Of a stretch of 64,000 nucleotides of DNA, positions 1 through 8,006 are shown piece by piece. The stretch's first letter is position 1. The number at the start of each line of letters is the position of its first letter. The translations under genes and the position numbers were made by a program. The stretch is from NCBI GenBank assembly GCA_026004735.1, contig BPJS01000001.1, forward strand, positions 2,046,001-2,110,000, in the 5' to 3' direction. Under the pieces are notes generated by a model that saw only the letters and a list, made by a program, of their open reading frames with translations, made no database searches and had not been told where the DNA came from. This DNA comes from Isosphaeraceae bacterium. Lineage in GTDB: Bacteria > Planctomycetota > Planctomycetia > Isosphaerales > Isosphaeraceae.

Positions 1-222
1 GATCTTGCCGCAGCGCAGGCCTGGCACCGGCGGCTGTTTCCCCTCAGCCGCGAACTGCTCAGCCTGGCCCCCAACCCGATTCCAGTCAAAACAGCACTGG
101 AGCTCTTGGGACGATGCCGGGGCGAACTGAGGCTCCCCCTCGAATCCCCCGATCCCGAGATGCGCTCAGCCCTGCAACAGGCCCTGACTCGCTACGGGCT
201 GATGGGCGACGAGCGCGGCTGA
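1..222 (+). CDS. dapA: 4-hydroxy-tetrahydrodipicolinate synthase, C-terminal fragment
   Basis: Frame 1 is open from the window edge to a TGA at 220-222 and gives the last 73 residues of a protein whose start lies outside the window. The stretch NPIPVKTALELLG followed by GELRLPLESP matches the C-terminal helical region of DapA, which condenses pyruvate with aspartate semialdehyde in lysine and meso-diaminopimelate synthesis. The Schiff-base lysine and the other active-site residues lie upstream and cannot be checked. A homologous aldolase of the DapA/NanA superfamily is the alternative, but the NPIPVK motif favours DapA. A 398-base gap separates it from the next gene, so it is unlikely to be cotranscribed with the lipid A genes. 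Confidence 0.8.
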   Translation, partial: DLAAAQAWHRRLFPLSRELLSLAPNPIPVKTALELLGRCRGELRLPLESPDPEMRSALQQALTRYGLMGDERG

Positions 223-620
223 AGCCTCCCACGGCCCGTTTCTACCCTCCCCGACGAACCGCGTGGGGCAGTACGGGCTATCCGCCCTGCCTCAAGTGGC
301 AGGCCTCCCGGCTAGGCGATGGCGATCCGGTTGGGGAGGATTTGACCGCGTCGGCCGCAGGCGGCGGATTCGGGACCGGTCGAAGAGCCGCGATCCCGCG
401 GCATCCACGCCGAGCCGCGCTGCGAGAGCGACCCGGCCCTCAACCGCATCGTTCAGCTCGCCTTGACGTGCGTCATCGCTCTGATCATGATTCCCCGCGA
501 GGGCGAGCTCGGCGCGGGCGACCGTGCTAGGCACAGCGACCGCACGACAATCAGATCCGCCACGGAAGGCCGCCGCAGATCGCCGCCCAACGGCGGTCTC
601 GGAGCCACGGAGAAGGACCG
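223..620. other. intergenic gap between dapA and ompH
   Basis: I see no convincing gene here; the open frames are short and antisense to one another. A small hairpin (CCTGCC 286-291 with GGCAGG 298-303) could help end dapA transcription but has no T-tract. A possible promoter for the downstream operon is listed separately. No tRNA-like or riboswitch-like core was recognised. Confidence 0.6.
463..491 (+). promoter_or_regulatory. candidate sigma-70-type promoter for the ompH-lpx operon
   Basis: TTGACG (463-468), a 17-base spacer and CATGAT (486-491) resemble -35 and -10 elements. They would give a leader of roughly 120 bases before the ATG at 621. This is a match by eye only. Planctomycete promoters are poorly defined and the -10 is weak. 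Confidence 0.3.
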
Positions 621-1361
621 ATGACCAGGATCACGCGAGCAGTGGCCGCCTTGGGACTCGGCGCCGGTAGTCTCGGTTGGCTCGCCGGTCAAACGATCGG
701 CCAGGACGCTGCCGTTCAGAAAGCGTCCAGTCAGGGCGCCAACCGCACCATGTCGCCAGCGGTGGTCGGCTCGATCGACATGGAAGCCGTTTTCAAGGGG
801 TACGAAAAAGTCGAATTCTTGCGGAAGCAGATCGAGGCCGAGGCAAACGTCCGCAAGGCTGAGCTCTCCAAACTGATGGCCGAAGCCCAGCAGGTGGCCA
901 AGGAGATGGAGAGCCTGACCCCCGGCTCGCCGGATTTCAAGAGCCACGATGCCCGCCTGACCGAGTATCGAGCCAGGCTGAACGCCTCGCGCGAGCAGGC
1001 CCAGAACGAGTTCGCGATGAAAGAGGCTGAGGCCTTGGCGACCATCTACCGAGAAGTCCAGGCGATGGTCGAGGCCGTGGCCAAGCATAATCATATGACC
1101 TATGTGATTCGGATCTCGAACGAGCCGATCACGGGCAGCGATCCCAACTCCGCCCTGGCCGCCATGTCGCGATCGGTGGTCTACGCCGACCCGACGACCG
1201 ACATCACGCAGATCGTGATTCGGCTGCTCAATCGCCAGTATCAGGCCGCCGGCGGAAAGCCCGCAGCCCCCGCGACTGCTGCCGCACCGCCCGCGAACAC
1301 CCTGCCGCAGCCTGGCTCCGCGCCGGCGGCCGCCGGGGCGCCCGGCGGGGCACGACGCTGA
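621..1361 (+). CDS. OmpH/Skp-family periplasmic chaperone
   Basis: A 246-residue protein with an N-terminal signal segment (about residues 1-27) and then a long charged helical region, about 50-190. That region fits the coiled-coil tentacles of OmpH/Skp, which hold unfolded outer-membrane proteins in the periplasm. VGSIDMEAVFKGYEKVEFL at about residues 49-67 is the usual OmpH start of the mature domain. The C-terminal 50 residues are a low-complexity Ala/Pro/Gly tail not needed for the fold. GGAGAAGGA lies just before the ATG. In many Gram-negative bacteria skp precedes the lpx genes, and the same order here supports the assignment. Confidence 0.85.
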   Translation: MTRITRAVAALGLGAGSLGWLAGQTIGQDAAVQKASSQGANRTMSPAVVGSIDMEAVFKGYEKVEFLRKQIEAEANVRKAELSKLMAEAQQVAKEMESLTPGSPDFKSHDARLTEYRARLNASREQAQNEFAMKEAEALATIYREVQAMVEAVAKHNHMTYVIRISNEPITGSDPNSALAAMSRSVVYADPTTDITQIVIRLLNRQYQAAGGKPAAPATAAAPPANTLPQPGSAPAAAGAPGGARR

Positions 1362-1429
1362 TTCCCCCCGCGACCGACGACCGCGGGGGTCAGGCCGCCG
1401 GCCGCTCCGCGACGATCCAGGATGATCGT

Positions 1430-2752
1430 ATGACAGCCCTCCCCAGCGCGCGGCGACAACGGACGATCGCACGCGAGGCCACCATCGAAGGCATCGGCTT
1501 CGTTACCGAAGCCGACGTGCGCCTCCGTTTTCTGCCCGCCAGGTCGGATACGGGGATCGTTTTCCGACGTGTCGACCTGCCTGGCCGGCCCGAGATTCCC
1601 GCGCGGATCGAGTTTGTAGCGCCGCGGCCGCGGCGGACTGCGCTCCAGCGTGGCGAAGCCGTCGTCGAGATGACCGAGCATGTCCTGGCCGCGCTGTCAG
1701 GCCTTCAGATCGACAATTGCGTGATCGAAATCAACGCGTCCGAAACGCCGGGCTGCGATGGTTCGAGCCAGCCGTTTGTCGAAGCCCTGCTCAGCGCCGG
1801 TCTGGTCGATCTGGAGCGGCCGCGTCCGGCCTTGCGGATCGAGCGGCCGATCAGCCTGAGCGAGGGCCGGGCCCGGTTGACGGCCCTGCCGGCCGATACC
1901 GATGGTCTGGTCCTCAGCTACCAGCTCGACTATGCGCCGCCCATCGGCTCGCAGAGCCGCTTCGTCCGGCTCTCGCCCGACGTCTTCCGGGATCAGTTGG
2001 CTCCGAGCCGGACCTTCCTACTCGAATCCGAGGCCCGAGCCATGCGGGCCGCGGGACTGGGCCGGCGTCTCAAGGAGTCCGATCTGCTGATCTTTGGTCC
2101 GGACGGGCCGATCGCCAACACCCTCCGATTCGAGGACGAATGCGTCCGCCACAAGCTGCTCGACCTGGTGGGCGACCTGGCTCTGGCCGGACGTGACATC
2201 CAGGGGCACATCGTCGCCCACCGGTCCGGACACAGCCTCAACGCGCGGCTGGTTGCGGCGTTGCTTGCGGCCGAAGAGCCTTCCGCACGCGCCGAATCCC
2301 TTCGCTCGCCGGCGCTCGATTGGACCCAGATCCTCCGACTCCTTCCCCACCGATTTCCGTTCTTGTTGGTCGATCGGGTTCTCGAGATCGAGGGGGATCA
2401 ACGAATCGTTGCCATCAAGAACGTGACCTTCAACGAACCGTACTTTCAGGGTCACTGGCCGGATTACCCGTTGATGCCGGGCGTGCTCGTCGTCGAAGCG
2501 CTGGCCCAGACGGCGGGAATTTTGCTGACGCGGCACTACGACTTCTCGGGTCGCTATGCGGTGATCGCAGGCATTGACGGCGTCCGGCTGCGGAGGCCGA
2601 TCGTTCCAGGCGACCAGTTGGAGATGGAGGTCACAAGCCGGCGGTTCCGGCCGCGGATGGCCGACGTGCACGGACTGGCTCGGGTTGCCGGTCAGGTTGC
2701 CGCCGAGGCCTCGATCCGGTTCATGCTGGTCGAGCTAAGTCGGGTGGCCTGA
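1430..2752 (+). CDS. lpxC/fabZ: bifunctional UDP-3-O-acyl-GlcNAc deacetylase / 3-hydroxyacyl-ACP dehydratase
   Basis: A 440-residue fusion of two lipid A and fatty-acid enzymes. Residues about 12-283 are LpxC, the zinc deacetylase of the first committed lipid A step. The zinc ligands appear as His84 (TEHVLAAL), His241 and Asp245 (RHKLLDLVGDL), and the catalytic-site histidine as His268 (RSGHSLN). The motif ETPGCDGSSQPFVEAL is also present. Residues about 295-437 are FabZ, with LPHRFPFLLVDR, the catalytic His342 in FQGHWP and Glu356 in VVEALAQ, spaced 14 apart as in E. coli FabZ. Both halves look intact. LpxC-FabZ fusions are known in other phyla such as Bacteroidetes. The fused enzymes share hydroxyacyl-chain metabolism feeding LpxA, encoded 27 bases downstream. 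Confidence 0.95.
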   Translation: MTALPSARRQRTIAREATIEGIGFVTEADVRLRFLPARSDTGIVFRRVDLPGRPEIPARIEFVAPRPRRTALQRGEAVVEMTEHVLAALSGLQIDNCVIEINASETPGCDGSSQPFVEALLSAGLVDLERPRPALRIERPISLSEGRARLTALPADTDGLVLSYQLDYAPPIGSQSRFVRLSPDVFRDQLAPSRTFLLESEARAMRAAGLGRRLKESDLLIFGPDGPIANTLRFEDECVRHKLLDLVGDLALAGRDIQGHIVAHRSGHSLNARLVAALLAAEEPSARAESLRSPALDWTQILRLLPHRFPFLLVDRVLEIEGDQRIVAIKNVTFNEPYFQGHWPDYPLMPGVLVVEALAQTAGILLTRHYDFSGRYAVIAGIDGVRLRRPIVPGDQLEMEVTSRRFRPRMADVHGLARVAGQVAAEASIRFMLVELSRVA

Positions 2753-2779
2753 ACGAGGTTTTCGGGAGCTTCGCCCATC

Positions 2780-3607
2780 ATGGCAGTCCTGATCGCCGAT
2801 ACCGCGTGGGTCGACCCCCGAGCCAGCCTCGACGACGGCGTCGAGGTCGGACCGTTCTGCATCGTAGGCCCTGGGGTGCGGATCGGCGCCGGGACCCGGC
2901 TTGCTGGCCATGTCTGTCTCCAGGGGCCGGTCGTGATCGGTCAGCGTTGCTCGGTCAGCCCGTTCTGCGTGCTTGGTGGCGGGGCGCGGGATCTCGATCG
3001 GCAGCCGCGCGGCCGGGTCGAGGTCGGGGACGAAACAACGCTCGGAGAAGCCGTGGTGATCCACCGCGCTCGGGACGAGGCGGCAGCGACCCGGGTCGGG
3101 TCCCGGACCGTTGTTCACCCGGCCGTTCATCTTGCGGCGGACTGCTGGATCGGCGATCGGGTTTCGCTCGGAAGTCACTGTGTTCTCGGCGCGGCGGTCC
3201 ATGTCCAGGATCACGCCGTTCTCGGCCCCTCGGCGACGATCCATCACGACGTCACCGTTGGGACATCGAGCTTCGTGGCCGCGCAGGCCCGCATCTTTCA
3301 TGATGTGCCGCCCTATCTGATCGTCGACGGCCAGCCGGCCCGAGTGCGGGGGGTCTATGGGGTCGGGCTGAAGCGGCTCGGGCTGACCAAGGCCGCTGCG
3401 ACCGCCATCCACGAGGCGTACCGGCTCTTGTATCGCGCACGGTTGGCGCCGAGCCAGGCCGCCGAGGTGCTCTCGTCACACGGGCACTGGACACCCGAAA
3501 CCGCCCTTATGATCGGTTTCGTGTCCGCCCAGCAGGCCGGCCGGCACGGCCGCGCACGGGACCAGGCTTCGCCGCCCCGGGAAGCTGAACGCGAAGTGCC
3601 GGCCTGA
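2780..3607 (+). CDS. lpxA: LpxA-family UDP-N-acetylglucosamine acyltransferase homologue, catalytic His replaced
   Basis: A 275-residue left-handed beta-helix protein with repeated hexapeptides (residues about 3-180) and the LpxA C-terminal helical part containing DVPPYLIVDGQPARVRG. Family role: transfer of a 3-hydroxyacyl chain from ACP to UDP-GlcNAc. It aligns without gaps to E. coli LpxA around the active site (TRVGSRTVV onward). There His122 is kept as His117, but the catalytic base His125 is Ala120 (VHLAADC) and His144 is Ala139; His160 is kept as His155. Either another residue acts as base or the protein has a changed role. The start ATG at 2780 gives the canonical N-terminus; the ribosome site is weak. 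It sits between lpxC/fabZ and a Gfo/Idh oxidoreductase. Confidence 0.85.
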   Translation: MAVLIADTAWVDPRASLDDGVEVGPFCIVGPGVRIGAGTRLAGHVCLQGPVVIGQRCSVSPFCVLGGGARDLDRQPRGRVEVGDETTLGEAVVIHRARDEAAATRVGSRTVVHPAVHLAADCWIGDRVSLGSHCVLGAAVHVQDHAVLGPSATIHHDVTVGTSSFVAAQARIFHDVPPYLIVDGQPARVRGVYGVGLKRLGLTKAAATAIHEAYRLLYRARLAPSQAAEVLSSHGHWTPETALMIGFVSAQQAGRHGRARDQASPPREAEREVPA

Positions 3608-3664
3608 ATCTTCGCGCGGAACGCTGGTTCGCCACCTGCCATCTGACGGAGGATCTGTCGCCCC

Positions 3665-4744
3665 ATGAACGAGCTTCGCGTCGCCGTCGTCGGAGTCGGC
3701 CATTTGGGCCGACACCACGCTCGCTTGCTGGCCGGAATGGCTGGGGTCCGGCTCGTCGGGGTGGTGGACACGCGCGAGGATCAAGCCCGCCATATCGCCG
3801 CACAGTTTGGGACCCGGGCGTACACCGACTTCCTTCCTTTGCTCGATCACGTCGATGCCGTCTCAATCGCCGTTCCGACGGTGTATCACCACCGAGTGGC
3901 CACGGCGTTTCTGAGCCGGGGCATTCCGGTCCTGGTCGAGAAGCCTCTGGCCCCCTCGGTCGCCGAAGCCGAAGCACTGCTCGAGCTGGCCGACCGCAAG
4001 GGCGCGGTGCTCCAGGTCGGTCACATCGAGCGATTCAACCCGACCTGGACGTTGGTCGAGCGGCTGCCGGGCCGGCCGCGGTACATTGCAGCCGAACGGT
4101 TGGGCACCTACACCTTCCGATCGACCGACATCGGCGTTGTCCACGACCTGATGATCCACGATCTGGATCTGGCTCTGACGCTGGTCGACCAGCCCGTCCT
4201 GGGCGTCTCAGCGGTCGGGACCTCGATCTTTGGACGGCTGGAGGATGTGGCCAGTGCGCGGATCTGGTTCGAGGACGGGACGGTCGCCGATCTGGCCGCC
4301 AGTCGCGCAAGCCTTCACGCTACCCGTAAAATGCGGCTCTGGAGCCCCGATGGCTATCTTTCGCTGGACTTCAAGACCCGAGAGGGCCTGCTCGTGCGGC
4401 CCACCGAGCGGCTCCGCCGCGGCGACCTGGGAGCCGAAAACCTCGATCTGACCCAACCCGAGTCGGTCCGAGCCCACGTCTTCGGCGCGTTGCTCGAAAC
4501 CGAAAAACTCCAGGCCGAGGGGCGCGAGCCGCTGGCTTTGGAGATAGAGGATTTCATCGAAGCGGTTCGAACCGGCCGTAAACCTCGGGTCACAGGCGCC
4601 GACGGCCTCCGGGCTTTGCGCGTCGCCGAACAGGTCGTCGAAAGCCTCAGAGAACCGGCCCATTTGCAGGTCCCGCCCCGAGGCATCCCGGAGCCGCACC
4701 TGTTTCGCCTCGGGGCGGTCCGGCCCGTCGCACCCGAACGGTAG
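3665..4744 (+). CDS. Gfo/Idh/MocA-family NAD(P)-dependent oxidoreductase of the lipid A operon
   Basis: A 359-residue protein with an N-terminal Rossmann fold (GVGHLGRHHAR at residues 10-20), the family EKP motif at 92-94 and QVGHIERFNP at 117-126. The C-terminal alpha/beta domain follows. Members of this family often sit directly after lpxA. One characterised member, GnnA, oxidises the 3-OH of UDP-GlcNAc so that an aminotransferase (GnnB) can make a 2,3-diamino sugar for LpxA. No gnnB-like aminotransferase lies nearby, so a GnnA role is a hypothesis. The gene starts 57 bases after lpxA, and GGAGGATC lies before the ATG. A sugar dehydrogenase of unknown substrate is the safe call. Confidence 0.8.
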   Translation: MNELRVAVVGVGHLGRHHARLLAGMAGVRLVGVVDTREDQARHIAAQFGTRAYTDFLPLLDHVDAVSIAVPTVYHHRVATAFLSRGIPVLVEKPLAPSVAEAEALLELADRKGAVLQVGHIERFNPTWTLVERLPGRPRYIAAERLGTYTFRSTDIGVVHDLMIHDLDLALTLVDQPVLGVSAVGTSIFGRLEDVASARIWFEDGTVADLAASRASLHATRKMRLWSPDGYLSLDFKTREGLLVRPTERLRRGDLGAENLDLTQPESVRAHVFGALLETEKLQAEGREPLALEIEDFIEAVRTGRKPRVTGADGLRALRVAEQVVESLREPAHLQVPPRGIPEPHLFRLGAVRPVAPER

Positions 4745-4778
4745 CAGCCCAACTCCGTCCACGTGGCCAACGGCGAGC

Positions 4779-4808
4779 TTGTCGCAAGGGAAGCGAAGTC
4801 GCTAACAT
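4779..4808 (+). promoter_or_regulatory. candidate promoter for the 114-residue protein gene
   Basis: TTGTCG (4779-4784), an 18-base spacer and TAACAT (4803-4808) resemble a sigma-70-type promoter upstream of the ATG at 4898. The region also holds an inverted repeat (GTCGCT and AGCGAC flanking the -10). Matched by eye only. Confidence 0.33.
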
Positions 4809-4897
4809 ACTTGCTTCGTTCAGCGACCTCCGCGATCCAGTCGTGCATCAAGCAGGCCGGAGCTGGCCGTTGCGTGCCCGAAGGACAAATTCCGACC

Positions 4898-5242
4898 ATG
4901 GCCGAAGCGAAGCAGAAGAATCCTCAGTCGCAGCCCAAGCCTCAAGCGTCCAAGCCCGAAAAGGCACCCAAGGCCGAAAAGGCGGCCAAGGCGGAAAAGT
5001 CGGCTCCTGAGCCCCTCTCCAAGCCTGAGCCGGTCTCTCGGCCGCCCGCCGACCCGCGGCTGAAGGTCATGAAGAAGTTCCAGGGCCGCTTCCTACCGCG
5101 CGGACCGCTCCGCGATCGCTATCAGGCGATCCTGGCACGCTGGAATTCGGGCGAGGATCACGGCGGGGTCACGCTCGAAGAACTGAAGGCCTTGCTCAAC
5201 GACTGGCGGGCATCCCGAGCCAAGCCCGCCCGCAGCGTCTGA
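4898..5242 (+). CDS. small basic Lys/Ala/Pro-rich protein, unknown function
   Basis: A 114-residue protein whose first 55 residues are a charged low-complexity stretch with repeated PKAEKAAKAEK-type units, probably disordered. A compact C-terminal part follows (about 57-108), with KKFQGRFLPRGPLRDRYQAI and then a helix LEELKALLNDWRAS. I chose the ATG at 4898 because AAGGA lies ahead of it and the low-complexity segment starts there; the frame is open further upstream to 4763. No known domain was recognised. The basic, Lys/Ala-rich tail resembles nucleic-acid-binding tails, but that is only an analogy. Confidence 0.65.
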   Translation: MAEAKQKNPQSQPKPQASKPEKAPKAEKAAKAEKSAPEPLSKPEPVSRPPADPRLKVMKKFQGRFLPRGPLRDRYQAILARWNSGEDHGGVTLEELKALLNDWRASRAKPARSV

Positions 5243-5372
5243 CGCGACAAGGACCGGTCCGAGCGCCACCGTTAACTTCGCGTCGGTCGATCGCCGGTTG
5301 CGATCGAGCCTACGCTCTGGTCGAATGACTCGGTCGGATGATCGGCATCGGACCGTCGTGGAGGAGCCGGGC

Positions 5373-6479
5373 ATGCTCGTCGGAGTTCCGCGCGAGATCA
5401 AGGCCGACGAGTATCGGGTGGCCATGTTGCCGGTCGGGGTCGAGGAATTGACCGCGGCCGGGCATCGGGTGCTCGTGGAAACGAACGCAGGCGTGGGCAG
5501 TGGGATTCCCGATGCGCTCTACGAAGAGGCCGGGGCGACGATCGTGCCCTCGGCCGCCGACGTTTGGGCCGAGGCCGAGCTGATTGTCAAGGTCAAGGAG
5601 CCTCAGATCTCCGAATGGCCCTGGCTCCGCGCCGATCAGGTGGTCTTCACCTATTTCCATTTCGCGGCCGACGAGCCGCTCACCCGCGCCGTCCTGGCCA
5701 GCGGGACCACGGCGATCGCCTACGAGACGATTCGCGACGCGCAGGGTCGTTTGCCGCTGCTGACGCCGATGTCCGAAGTCGCCGGACGGATGAGCATCCA
5801 GGAGGGCGCCAAGTATCTGGAGCGTCCGGAGGAAGGCCGAGGGATTCTGCTGGCCGGGGTTCCGGGGGTGGCCCCTGCTGAGGTCGTGGTACTGGGCGGC
5901 GGCGTGGTCGGGTCGAATGCGGCTCGGGTCGCCGCTGGCCTCGGCGCCAACGTCTACATCCTCGACGTCAACCTTGACCGGCTACGCTACCTCGACGACA
6001 TCATGCCGCCGAACGTCACGACGCTCTACTCCGACCGCCACACGATCCTGGAATCGATCGCCCGAGCCGACCTGATCATCGGCGCGGTCCTGATCACCGG
6101 CGCGCGGGCGCCGCGACTGGTCCGACGCGACGATCTGCGGCGGATGAAGCCTGGCGCCGTGATCGTCGACGTCGCCATCGACCAGGGCGGCTGCGTCGAA
6201 ACCAGTCGTCCCACGACCCACCGCAACCCAACGTACCTGGTCGACGGCGTAGTCCACTATTGCGTCACCAACATGCCGGGCGCCGTCGGCCGGACCAGCA
6301 CGTACGCCCTCTGCAACGTCACACTGCCCTATGTGCTCCAGATCGCCAACCACGGCTGGCGTGCCGTGGCGCGGGCCAACCCGGGGGTGGCCATGGGCGT
6401 CAATATCGACCACGGGCGCATCACCAATCAGGCGGTAGCCTCCACCTTCCAGCTTGAGTATAGCCCGCTCGAGTTCTGA
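5373..6479 (+). CDS. ald: alanine dehydrogenase
   Basis: A 368-residue enzyme, the usual length for Ald, which interconverts L-alanine and pyruvate plus ammonia with NAD. Motifs in order: VPREIKADEYRVAM at the N-terminus, substrate Lys74 in KVKEP, the catalytic His96 in TYFHFA, the NAD-binding VVLGGGVVGSNAARVA around 172-187, and IVDVAIDQGGC near 270. The ATG at 5373 is preceded by GAGGAG at 5361-5366. The frame continues upstream, but the canonical Ald N-terminus begins at this ATG. The ends and active-site residues look intact. Confidence 0.95.
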   Translation: MLVGVPREIKADEYRVAMLPVGVEELTAAGHRVLVETNAGVGSGIPDALYEEAGATIVPSAADVWAEAELIVKVKEPQISEWPWLRADQVVFTYFHFAADEPLTRAVLASGTTAIAYETIRDAQGRLPLLTPMSEVAGRMSIQEGAKYLERPEEGRGILLAGVPGVAPAEVVVLGGGVVGSNAARVAAGLGANVYILDVNLDRLRYLDDIMPPNVTTLYSDRHTILESIARADLIIGAVLITGARAPRLVRRDDLRRMKPGAVIVDVAIDQGGCVETSRPTTHRNPTYLVDGVVHYCVTNMPGAVGRTSTYALCNVTLPYVLQIANHGWRAVARANPGVAMGVNIDHGRITNQAVASTFQLEYSPLEF

Positions 6480-6511
6480 TCCCGACCCCCGGACCACCTC
6501 GGAGTCTCGCC

Positions 6512-6781
6512 ATGCCCCGCCCCCCCCGCAAGCCGGCCGATGACGCCACTGAACCTGACGACGAGCAGATGCTCGAATACGTCGCCGGTCCCACGATCTT
6601 TCTCCACCTTCGACAGCAAAACATCGAACTGCTGAAGCTGGCGATCGACCTGGCCGAACGCATCAATCCCCGTGGCGAGAAGAGCTCCGACCCGCGCGTG
6701 GCCCTCGAACAACTTTGGAGCTTGTACGCCGAGCTGTACGATTGGATCGACCCGGAGCAGGCCGAGGACGAGGATGAGTGA
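6512..6781 (+). CDS. small acidic protein, translationally coupled to mtnA
   Basis: An 89-residue protein with acidic ends (ATEPDDEQ near the N-terminus and EQAEDEDE at the C-terminus) and a helical, Leu-rich centre, LRQQNIELLKLAIDLAERI. No signal peptide, cysteine or known motif is visible. GGAG precedes the ATG by nine bases. Its stop overlaps the mtnA start by eight bases, so the two are probably co-translated. Function unknown; coupling to mtnA is the only clue. Confidence 0.7.
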   Translation: MPRPPRKPADDATEPDDEQMLEYVAGPTIFLHLRQQNIELLKLAIDLAERINPRGEKSSDPRVALEQLWSLYAELYDWIDPEQAEDEDE

Positions 6782-7910
6782 ACGCGGCGACTCGGTTGAG
6801 ATCGCGCCTGAGGTAGCCCGTTTCGACCCCCGCGACGCGGTTCCGACTCTGGCCTGGATCGGCGGTCCGCTCGACGGCCGACTCCGCCTGATCGACCAGA
6901 CCCGCTTGCCCGCTGACTGCGTGCTGATCGACTGCACGACGGTCGGGCAGGTCTGGGAGGCGATCCGCTCGCTTCGCGTCCGGGGTGCACCGGCGATCGG
7001 CATCGCCGCTGCCTACGGCTGTGTCCTCGGCGCGCGCGTCCGCCCGACCAGTCCCGACGCGGTCCGCGAGGCGCTTCACACTGCCGTCGAACGACTCCGC
7101 ACTGCCCGGCCAACCGCCGTGAACTTGTTTTGGGCCTTGGAGCGGATCGGTCAGGCCGCCGACCGCTCGCATGCCAGAACCGCCGAGGCCCTCCTGACTG
7201 AGTTGCACACCGAGGCCACCGCCATCGAGTCCGAAGATCGCCGCACCTGTCGTGCCATCGGCGCGTATGGGGCAACGCTGCTCCGAGGGCTGCGCGGCGT
7301 GCTCACGCACTGCAACGCGGGCGGCCTGGCCACCGCCGACTACGGAACAGCCCTCGCCGTCCTGTTCACGGCGCACGAGCAGGGACAAGCGCTTCAGGTT
7401 TACGCCGACGAAACACGACCGCTGCTCCAGGGCGCCCGTCTTACGGCCTGGGAACTCCAGCGCAGGGGCATCCCCGTCACCGTCATCTGCGACAGCATGG
7501 CCGCGCACGTCATGCGCCAGGGGTGGGTCCAGGCCGTCATCGTCGGCGCCGACCGGATCGCCGCCAACGGCGACACCGCCAACAAAATCGGCACCTACGG
7601 CCTGGCGCTGCTGGCCCGCGCGCATTCCATCCCGTTCTACGTCGCTGCCCCGACGAGTACCTTCGACCCCACCATCGCCGACGGTTCCCAGATCCTGATC
7701 GAATGCCGTGATCCGGCCGAAATCACTCACGGATCCGGTCGGCCCACCGTTCCCAAGGGCGTCTCGGTCTACAACCCAGCCTTCGACGTGACGCCCGCAG
7801 ACCTGATCGACGCAATCATCACCGAGCGCGGCATCATCCAGCCGGTCAACTACGACCAGATCGCTCGGACGCTGCGCGAATCGACTCGCCCGCAAGCCCA
7901 CCAGGCCTGA
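6774..7910 (+). CDS. mtnA: S-methyl-5-thioribose-1-phosphate isomerase
   Basis: A 378-residue member of the eIF2B-like isomerase family that converts methylthioribose-1-phosphate to methylthioribulose-1-phosphate in methionine salvage. It has RGAPAIGIAAAYG, the catalytic Cys180 in LTHCNAGGLAT and the catalytic Asp260 in VGADRIAANGD. The 80-residue spacing between them matches the B. subtilis enzyme. PTSTFD near 300 is also typical. I chose the ATG at 6774 because the family N-terminus begins here and it overlaps the preceding stop. No other methionine-salvage genes lie in the window, so a role in 5-deoxyribose-phosphate disposal is also possible. Confidence 0.92.
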   Translation: MSERGDSVEIAPEVARFDPRDAVPTLAWIGGPLDGRLRLIDQTRLPADCVLIDCTTVGQVWEAIRSLRVRGAPAIGIAAAYGCVLGARVRPTSPDAVREALHTAVERLRTARPTAVNLFWALERIGQAADRSHARTAEALLTELHTEATAIESEDRRTCRAIGAYGATLLRGLRGVLTHCNAGGLATADYGTALAVLFTAHEQGQALQVYADETRPLLQGARLTAWELQRRGIPVTVICDSMAAHVMRQGWVQAVIVGADRIAANGDTANKIGTYGLALLARAHSIPFYVAAPTSTFDPTIADGSQILIECRDPAEITHGSGRPTVPKGVSVYNPAFDVTPADLIDAIITERGIIQPVNYDQIARTLRESTRPQAHQA

Positions 7911-7933
7911 GCACAGTCACCACGCCAAACGAG

Positions 7934-7973
7934 CCGGCCCGCCCCCCTCGGCCGAGCGAAGGGGACGGGCCGG
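7934..7973. terminator. GC-rich hairpin between convergent mtnA and sat/cysC
   Basis: CCGGCCCG (7934-7941) pairs with CGGGCCGG (7966-7973), extended inward by CCCC/GGGG. It lies in the 96-base gap between two convergent genes, so it could stop transcription from both sides. No T-tract follows on either strand. Confidence 0.45.
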
Positions 7974-8006
7974 GACGATTCGACGCTTCAGCGCAAAGCA
8001 TGACGC

